Shown one piece after another: positions 7,001 through 10,033 of a stretch of DNA of 10,033 bases. The translations under genes were made by a program, and so were the position numbers. The stretch comes from JAHJQQ01 sp041739295. GTDB lineage: Bacteria > Pseudomonadota > Gammaproteobacteria > Thiohalobacterales > Thiohalobacteraceae. Below the pieces are notes generated by a model that was not told where the DNA came from, did not search any database, and saw nothing but the letters and a program-made list of their open reading frames with translations. Positions within the stretch are counted from its first letter, which is position 1, and every line of letters starts with the position of its first letter. Location of the stretch: assembly GCA_041739295.1 (NCBI GenBank), contig JBGSOE010000146.1, forward strand, positions 1 to 10,033, read 5' to 3'.

Positions 7001-7387
7001 ATGATTCCGTCTACTGAGAAATGCCAGCCAGGCGGCAGCAGTTGGTTCATGCAGTTGGAAGCATTAAACGGCAGCAGGACCGATGAGTCGACTTTCGATT
7101 TCAACAATGACGATAAATTTGATAGCGGCGACTATTACAACGGCAATGTCGCCAGCGGCTACATGACTTCAGTAGGCATCACGAAACCGCCGGCCATCTT
7201 TACAGGAACTCCCGGAACTCCCGGAACTCCCGAAAATCCCGGAACAACTGGCAAGGACTATGGGGTGGTGACGGGAACCACGGGTGGCGTCGAGACGATT
7301 GGAATTGCGGGTGGCAGTGGTGGTGGTGGCGGTGGCGGTGGCGGCGGTGGCGGTTTCAGGCGTACGTACTGGCTGCAAATCCTGTAA
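4019..7387 (+). CDS. pilY1: Type IV pilus tip adhesin/assembly protein PilY1
   Basis: 1122 aa with GGGAG 7 nt before the ATG. Residues 1-29 form a Sec signal peptide ending VPTQA. A von Willebrand A-like domain follows. Its MIDAS motif DSSGS is at residues 54-58 (D54, S56, S58), with RVGFATYNG near 212-220, the S-G-S-T-P loop at 251-255, and the LTDGRP loop at 323-328. The C-terminal half is the PilC/PilY1 beta-propeller: ILGDIVNSDPVF (599-610), VVFVGGNDGMLHAF (642-655), YFVDGSPSVGDAF and AIFGNGYNS. An EF-hand-like calcium loop sits at 824-832 (D824, D826, D828, D832); in P. aeruginosa the equivalent loop controls extension versus retraction. A second Asp/Asn-rich loop is at 1027-1038. Unusually, the tail has three GTP repeats and a 12-Gly run before the terminal RRTYWLQIL. 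It is exported and carried to the pilus tip by PilX/PilW. Confidence 0.95.
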   Translation: MNLHPQFKRAVSSLLILGSLVWLAVPTQAAMLDIAEQPLFLLGSVDPNIMLMVDSSGSMQNIVPDEPYEPAFPYLSGGCPTTNSNRVAAGTAVELRVVSGAPRIRISGTNYPWGTGSGKRCFEPSTDYTNVKLNADSPVGTGVSGYLPAQYKGNYLNWYFNSARDPSACPSSWTGPRNTWTGSGKKPCTLSRMEIAKSASKSLIDSLGVGNRVGFATYNGDAGGSLREVVGDLTVAKRNSIKAKIDALSASGSTPLAETLADIGRYFATGYTGSLTLHPGQANQSTATVSSVFNGHSIQNSSGVATLPQPVQYFCQKNFAVMLTDGRPQSDQSISSYLCDYDGDSGGSCNNYDKKAGQQYESNGSDYLDDVAKALYEIDLRPDAAMSDPAGKVNDKNNVTTFMIGFADDQAINDPLMKDTAKNGGGLFLPAGNSQALIQAFDTIAATIKKDKPSAAALAANSTSVEIGAVVFQAVFDSTDWSGDLVAYPVGSNGQVAVNSPYWKAATKLTDSAAANARKVYTINDAGNGVDFVWEETTTPLTTAQQTALNTNAALVNDGKGKDRLAWIRGVHDKEVRKAGGEYRNRERTLVDSSKQEWILGDIVNSDPVFMHANDFGYKAQVWTGAADYEKYLTDKSAGKPVVFVGGNDGMLHAFRADTADSNSGKELFAYVPNAVYPNLSKLSTVGYTHTYFVDGSPSVGDAFFDGTWHTMLVSGLGAGGKSVFALDVTEFATKPLEGDPQATPSASMVKWEITDAEMGLTYSKPQIARLNNGEWAAIFGNGYNSTSEQAYLYVVNIDTGAIIKKIPAGAAGSNGLSTPALYDQDGDKIIDYVYAGDLQGNVWKFDLSDKTTTSAWGVAYGAPLFSARNSDGQVQPITAQPMLGTPPTVTPTPVDPGVMVYFGTGQYLQNDDITDSSVQSFYGIWDNGSAVSGTDRSALQQQTIESTGEKYRTTSTGEVEWETQRGWYMDLSEKGERVVTKALLHYGRVIFLTMIPSTEKCQPGGSSWFMQLEALNGSRTDESTFDFNNDDKFDSGDYYNGNVASGYMTSVGITKPPAIFTGTPGTPGTPENPGTTGKDYGVVTGTTGGVETIGIAGGSGGGGGGGGGGGGFRRTYWLQIL
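7205..7231 (+). repeat. Three tandem 9-bp repeats in pilY1 (GTP unit)
   Basis: GGAACTCCC occurs three times head to tail, followed by a degenerate fourth copy (GAAAATCCC, 7232-7240). The repeats encode a Gly-Thr-Pro linker. Nine-bp units preserve the reading frame if copy number changes. Confidence 0.85.
7319..7354 (+). repeat. GGT/GGC trinucleotide microsatellite in pilY1 (poly-Gly)
   Basis: Twelve consecutive Gly codons, mixed GGT and GGC, encode residues 1101-1112 of PilY1, preceded by GGS. The run is a flexible linker between the propeller domain and the conserved C-terminal peptide. Slippage would change linker length without frameshift, unlike the phase-variable poly-G tract of Neisseria pilC. 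Confidence 0.85.
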
Positions 7388-7402
7388 ACGAAAGGGGAGG
7401 GT

Positions 7403-7810
7403 ATGTTGATCAGAAAATCGTTGGCGGGATTCACGCTTGTTGAATTGATGATCGTGGTGGCCATCATCGGTATCCTTGCGGCAGTCGCATACCCGTCCTA
7501 TCAACAGTACGTTATGCGCTCGCATCGCGCCGAGGCGCAGGCGCTGATGCTGGAGACGACCCAGTTCATGGAAAGGCACTTCACAACCAGCAATGGCTCC
7601 TATGATGGTGCGGCGGTTCTGTCAGCGGTTTCGCCACGGGGCGCGACAGGGAGTGACGTCAAGTACAACCTGGATTTCTCAGTTAATCCTTCCGATACGG
7701 CTTATACCCTGCGTGCTACACCCGCTAACGGGCAAACAGATGATGCATGCGGAACGCTGACTTTAGCGCATACCGGGGCGCAAACGGCTGCGGCTGCAGG
7801 TTGCTGGTAG
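7403..7810 (+). CDS. pilE: Type IV pilin-like minor pilin PilE
   Basis: 135 aa with a strong AAGGGGAGGG ribosome-binding site, 15 bp after pilY1. The nine-residue leader MLIRKSLAG is followed by FTLVELMIVVAIIGILAAVA, a textbook prepilin cleavage site and helix with mature Glu5 (Glu14). YPSYQQYVMRSHRAEAQALM is the usual start of the globular domain. The C-terminal part has YTLRATP, then C116 (DDACGTL) and C134 as the penultimate residue (GCW), giving the conserved disulfide-bounded D-region of the PilE/ComP minor-pilin group. As the last operon gene it corresponds to P. aeruginosa PilE, which links the minor-pilin complex to the major pilin. A major pilin is less likely given the operon position and the short D-region, but sequence alone cannot fully exclude it. 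Confidence 0.9.
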   Translation: MLIRKSLAGFTLVELMIVVAIIGILAAVAYPSYQQYVMRSHRAEAQALMLETTQFMERHFTTSNGSYDGAAVLSAVSPRGATGSDVKYNLDFSVNPSDTAYTLRATPANGQTDDACGTLTLAHTGAQTAAAAGCW

Positions 7811-8024
7811 CCAATGGCATTCGGGCAGGTTAATCGCTGCCGATCTGGGTGCTTGAAACAAAGCCGCCCAATCAAAAGAAGTCGTAAAGCCGCTTGGAGA
7901 ACGGGAGCAGGAGTAGCCTGGGAACGCTGGTCCTGTATTCCTTGCATAAGGATGGACATCCAAACAGCGGGAGGATGGGTGTCGAATTCTTTTACACAAT
8001 CAGATGCACATGGATTACCTTGAT
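7811..8024. other. Intergenic region after the pilin operon, no gene seen
   Basis: No credible coding sequence occurs here; short open frames on both strands have Cys/Arg-rich, unnatural composition. Two weak inverted repeats are visible: GGCAG (7824-7828) with CTGCC (7837-7841), and TCCTT (7939-7943) with AAGGA (7948-7952). Neither is followed by a T-tract, so no clear rho-independent terminator for the pilin operon can be named. Confidence 0.5.
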
Positions 8025-8048
8025 CTGTAACATACTGAAATATTACAG
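8025..8048. promoter_or_regulatory. Inverted repeat, possible activator site upstream of the PEP-CTERM gene
   Basis: CTGTAACAT (8025-8033) faces ATATTACAG (8040-8048), 8 of 9 positions complementary with a 6-bp spacer. The right arm overlaps the palindrome TTACAGTAA (8043-8051), and the related TTACTGT recurs at 8074-8080 across the promoter. Its centre lies about 49 bp before the predicted start near 8085. It could bind an enhancer-binding protein such as PrsR, known to act with sigma-54 on PEP-CTERM genes, but this site's identity is inference. Confidence 0.35.
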
Positions 8049-8057
8049 TAATTTATA

Positions 8058-8075
8058 TTGGTATTGATCGTGCTT
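8058..8075 (+). promoter_or_regulatory. Candidate sigma-54 (RpoN) -24/-12 promoter
   Basis: TTGGTATTGATCGTGCTT has the invariant GG (8060-8061) and GC (8072-8073) exactly 10 bp apart, within TTGG and TGCT contexts that fit the RpoN consensus. The middle of the -24 box is a poor match. It would give a leader of about 39 nt before the ATG at 8124. PEP-CTERM genes in betaproteobacteria are known to be sigma-54 dependent through PrsK/PrsR, which strengthens the call. Confidence 0.5.
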
Positions 8076-8123
8076 ACTGTTAGCTTGAGCCCGTTTCCAG
8101 GGCTAATTTCCGAGGAGAATCCA

Positions 8124-8279
8124 ATGAAACGATTTGCACTGACACTCATCCTGTCTCTATCCAGCCTGCCGGCTCTGGCAGGGACACCCACGATCCCTGA
8201 GCCCGGTGCGTTGTCCCTGCTGGGCATCGGTGCCGTTGCTGGGCTGGTGGTCTGGGCACGCAACCGCAAGAAGAAGTAA
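8124..8279 (+). CDS. Minimal PEP-CTERM sorting-signal protein (51 aa)
   Basis: 51 aa with a GAGGAG ribosome-binding site 8 nt upstream. Residues 1-19 are a Sec signal peptide ending LPALA. Only GTPTI (20-24) separates its cleavage site from the PEP-CTERM signal: P25-E26-P27, a hydrophobic helix LSLLGIGAVAGLVVW (about 30-44) and the basic tail RNRKKK (46-51). PEP-CTERM proteins are recognised at the inner membrane by exosortase (EpsH/XrtA), which cleaves near the PEP motif and transfers the protein outward in step with exopolysaccharide export. Here almost no passenger would remain after both cleavages, so the product may act uncleaved as a small membrane peptide, compete for exosortase, or be a degenerate substrate; all three are inference. 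A longer upstream start at 8058 is rejected because it lacks a ribosome-binding site and hides the signal peptide. The next gene starts 21 bp downstream, so the two are probably co-transcribed. Confidence 0.85.
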   Translation: MKRFALTLILSLSSLPALAGTPTIPEPGALSLLGIGAVAGLVVWARNRKKK

Positions 8280-8300
8280 CCCGCAACCCGCGAAGGACGG

Positions 8301-9125
8301 ATGGATCTTCTAACGCAACTGACCGAAACCAGTCTTGGCATTTTCATCCTGCTGGCTGGTTTTGGTTTGGTGGCCACTTGGGAGAGCTTCCGCCCCGTTC
8401 GATCTGCTAGCGTTTCCACGACCCGGCGCTGGCTGAACAATTACCTTTGGTACATTCTCAACGGATTTTTCCTTCGCTGGGTGCTGCCAGCCTCGGCCAT
8501 CGGCTGGAGCGTCCTTTCAGCAGAGCGTGGATGGGGGTTGCTCTCTGACTTGGGGCTGCCCACATGGTTCGGACTTGGGCTGGGCCTGCTGGCGCTGGAT
8601 TTGGCGCTCTATTTCGCTCATGTCCTGCTCCACAAGTCCACGCTATTGTGGCGACTGCATGCCGTGCACCACAGCGATGTGGACTTCGACTGCACGACCG
8701 GGTTTCGCTTTCATCCTCTTGAAGGCCTCTTTACCTCGGCGATCATGCTAATGGTCATCGCGAGCGTGGGCATTCCCCCCTTGGCCGTCGCGCTTTATGT
8801 AACCTGGCTTGGCTTGCAGAACCTGTATGGTCATGCCAATGCCCAGTTTCCCACCAGGATCGAAAAGGTGCTGCGGTGGTTGGTGGTCACACCGGATATG
8901 CATCGGGTGCACCATTCAACTCGCATTGAGGAAAGCAATCATAATTTCGGGATTATTCTCCCCTGGTGGGACAGATTATTCCGTACTTATCAGGCTGATC
9001 CCCTGCTTGGTCACGAAGGGATGCAAATCGGCTTGGATTGGCGCCGGCAAGAGGGTGGTTTGCCCGAGCTATTGCTATTGCCATTCAAAGCCGAGTTTCC
9101 GCCGGTGAGGTTCGAAAACGACTGA
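8301..9125 (+). CDS. Sterol desaturase / fatty acid hydroxylase superfamily membrane protein
   Basis: 274 aa with GAAGGA just before the ATG. Transmembrane segments are evident near residues 11-28, 46-70, 88-110 and 143-172. The full histidine set of the membrane di-iron hydroxylase/desaturase family is present: HVLLH (H107, H111), HAVHH (H120, H123, H124), FRFHPLE (H138), GHAN (H178), MHRVHH (H201, H204, H205) and SNHNFG (H214). The enzyme should bind two irons at the cytoplasmic membrane face and use O2 to hydroxylate or desaturate a lipid. The substrate cannot be read from sequence; bacterial members act on hopanoids, carotenoids, fatty acids or ether lipids. No key residue is missing and the length is normal. 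It lies 21 bp behind the PEP-CTERM mini-protein, so both are likely expressed from the same sigma-54-type promoter, hinting at a lipid or envelope change linked to exopolysaccharide or biofilm state (inference). Confidence 0.9.
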   Translation: MDLLTQLTETSLGIFILLAGFGLVATWESFRPVRSASVSTTRRWLNNYLWYILNGFFLRWVLPASAIGWSVLSAERGWGLLSDLGLPTWFGLGLGLLALDLALYFAHVLLHKSTLLWRLHAVHHSDVDFDCTTGFRFHPLEGLFTSAIMLMVIASVGIPPLAVALYVTWLGLQNLYGHANAQFPTRIEKVLRWLVVTPDMHRVHHSTRIEESNHNFGIILPWWDRLFRTYQADPLLGHEGMQIGLDWRRQEGGLPELLLLPFKAEFPPVRFEND

Positions 9126-9220
9126 TGGCGGAGAACTTGCACCGTCGATCGTCGTGATGCGAAGGATCACCTTAGACTGCTCTCAAATGAACGCCTGCGC
9201 ACTGGATTCTGAGCCTCTTC

Positions 9221-9248
9221 TATACGCCACCAACCTGGGTGGCGTATA
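9221..9248. other. Strong stem-loop between convergent genes
   Basis: TATACGCCACC (9221-9231) and GGTGGCGTATA (9238-9248) form a perfect 11-bp stem with a 6-nt loop. It lies 95 bp after the desaturase stop. A six-A run, not a T run, follows on the plus strand, so it is not a canonical terminator for the desaturase, but it may stabilise or end that transcript. A wider pair, ACTGGATTC (9201-9209) with GAATCCAGT (9267-9275), encloses it. Confidence 0.6.
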
Positions 9249-9249
9249 C

Positions 9250-9273
9250 AAAAAATGGATTGTGATGAATCCA
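9250..9273 (-). terminator. Probable rho-independent terminator of ispH
   Basis: Read on the minus strand, TGGATT (9273-9268), loop CATCAC and AATCCA (9261-9256) are followed directly by TTTTTT (9255-9250). The stem is short and AT-rich, so termination may be partial. An additional CCAGTC/GACTGG hairpin (9271-9288) lies just before it and shares some bases. It sits about 100 nt after the ispH stop. Confidence 0.5.
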
Positions 9274-9369
9274 GTCTGGCAAGACTGGAGATCAGATTGC
9301 GAGATATAGAACATGCCCAACTGCGAATCCCGGTCAGTTGAATATCAAGATACTTGCTCGCTTCGTGAT

Positions 9370-10033
9370 CTATAGGCCTTTCGGCATTGGGAATCCAACA
9401 CTTTCTGCGACCCCGGTCAGGTTTTGTACGGTGCATACCCCTAGTGTCTTCAGATGAAGAATGACACTCTCAACTAGAACCTCTGGGGCCGATGCGCCTG
9501 CAGTGACGCCGACCATGGGTTTTCCGAGTATCCACTGAGGGTTGATCTCGGATGCATCATCCACTCTGTATGAAGGTATCCCAAGATTTTCAGCGACTTC
9601 CCGTAAACGGTTGGAGTTCGAACTGGTCGGGGATCCGACGACAATCACCACATCGCATTGTGGGGCCAGGACCTTTACCGCATCCTGGCGGTTTTGCGTG
9701 GCGTAGCAGATATCGTCCTTTTTCGGTCCGGTGATGTTGGGGAATCGTGCGCGCAGTGCCTCGACCACGCGTGCAGCGTCGTCGACCGACAGGGTGGTCT
9801 GGGTGACGTAGGCGAGCTTGTCCGGGTCGGTCACCTGCAGGCTGGCGACATCTGCAGGCGTCTCGACCAGGTACATGCCACCCTTGGCCTGCCCCAGCGT
9901 GCCTTCGACTTCAGGATGGCCCTTGTGGCCGATCATGACGATCTCGAATCCCCTGTCACGCATCTTGCTGACTTCGACATGCACCTTGGTGACGAGCGGG
10001 CATGTGGCGTCGAACACGTTCAATCCACGCGCC
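9370..10033 (-). CDS. ispH: 4-hydroxy-3-methylbut-2-enyl diphosphate reductase, C-terminal part (runs off right edge)
   Basis: About 220 C-terminal residues are present; the N-terminal ~90 or more, with the first cluster cysteine, lie outside. IspH is a [4Fe-4S] enzyme and does the last step of the MEP isoprenoid pathway, making IPP and DMAPP. Visible motifs are FDATCPLVTKVH (second cluster Cys), GHKGHPEVEGT (the catalytic His/Glu pair), TQTTLSVDD, GPKKDDICYATQNRQ (third cluster Cys), VVGSPTSSNSNRL (substrate-binding Ser/Asn) and GVTAGASAPE. The C-terminus MPKGL and stop at 9372-9370 fit the family. A TTG at 10023 is internal: the preceding codons (ARG) continue the conserved sequence, so the frame is open to the edge. 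The gene converges on the desaturase. Confidence 0.96.
   Translation of the reverse strand, partial: ARGLNVFDATCPLVTKVHVEVSKMRDRGFEIVMIGHKGHPEVEGTLGQAKGGMYLVETPADVASLQVTDPDKLAYVTQTTLSVDDAARVVEALRARFPNITGPKKDDICYATQNRQDAVKVLAPQCDVVIVVGSPTSSNSNRLREVAENLGIPSYRVDDASEINPQWILGKPMVGVTAGASAPEVLVESVILHLKTLGVCTVQNLTGVAESVGFPMPKGL

Noticed and set aside
7169..7579. Minus-strand frames with polyproline or Thr/Ala-rich runs opposite the pilY1 tail
   Set aside because: The low complexity simply mirrors the Gly-codon repeat of pilY1 on the other strand.
7814..8023. 69-codon plus-strand frame after pilE
   Set aside because: Cys/Arg/Trp-rich, no ribosome-binding site, no recognisable motif; treated as intergenic.
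10021..10023. TTG at 10023 as ispH start
   Set aside because: The codons before it continue the conserved IspH sequence and the family needs roughly 90 more N-terminal residues, including a cluster cysteine.
1..10033. CRISPR array, tRNA or rRNA genes
   Set aside because: No regularly spaced repeats of CRISPR size and no tRNA- or rRNA-like sequence were seen; the only tandem repeats are the short coding ones in pilY1 and the 8-bp pair at 1034-1051.

Overview
The window looks like a chromosomal segment of a betaproteobacterium, probably of the Nitrosomonadales/Thiobacillus/Gallionellaceae kind. This is inferred from the gene families and moderately high GC, not from any species-level marker. 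The evidence is a complete type IV pilus minor-pilin operon of the fimT-pilV-pilW-pilX-pilY1-pilE type, an ispH gene closely matching the proteobacterial enzyme, and a PEP-CTERM protein (exosortase target), a trait common in biofilm-forming betaproteobacteria.

Layout. Positions 1-931 hold minus-strand genes: the N-terminal part of a lipoprotein running off the left edge, a probable C-terminal gene remnant overlapping its start by ATGA, a REP-like palindromic element, and an intact 135-aa membrane-anchored Cys-rich protein of unknown function. Positions 932-1543 are gene-poor. They hold an imperfect hairpin and a 169-bp MITE-like element with perfect 22-bp inverted ends. The MITE abuts the first ~33 codons of what looks like an L-aspartate oxidase (nadB) gene whose remainder is absent.

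Positions 1544-7810 form one tightly packed plus-strand operon. Three consecutive junctions are 4-bp ATGA overlaps, followed by gaps of 18 and 15 bp. It encodes the pilus priming complex: pseudopilins FimT, PilV, PilW, PilX and PilE, plus the large von Willebrand-A/beta-propeller adhesin PilY1. These proteins are known to assemble at the pilus tip and start pilus growth.

Positions 7811-9125 hold a second, small plus-strand unit. A sigma-54-like -24/-12 promoter with an adjacent inverted repeat leads into a 51-aa protein that is almost nothing but a signal peptide plus a PEP-CTERM sorting signal. A sterol desaturase/fatty acid hydroxylase-family membrane di-iron enzyme follows 21 bp later. This pair is the most unusual part of the window. 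It sits between the pilin operon and ispH, which are neighbours in Pseudomonas aeruginosa. Positions 9126-9369 hold nested inverted repeats between convergent genes, including a likely terminator for ispH. Positions 9370-10033 are the C-terminal two thirds of ispH on the minus strand.
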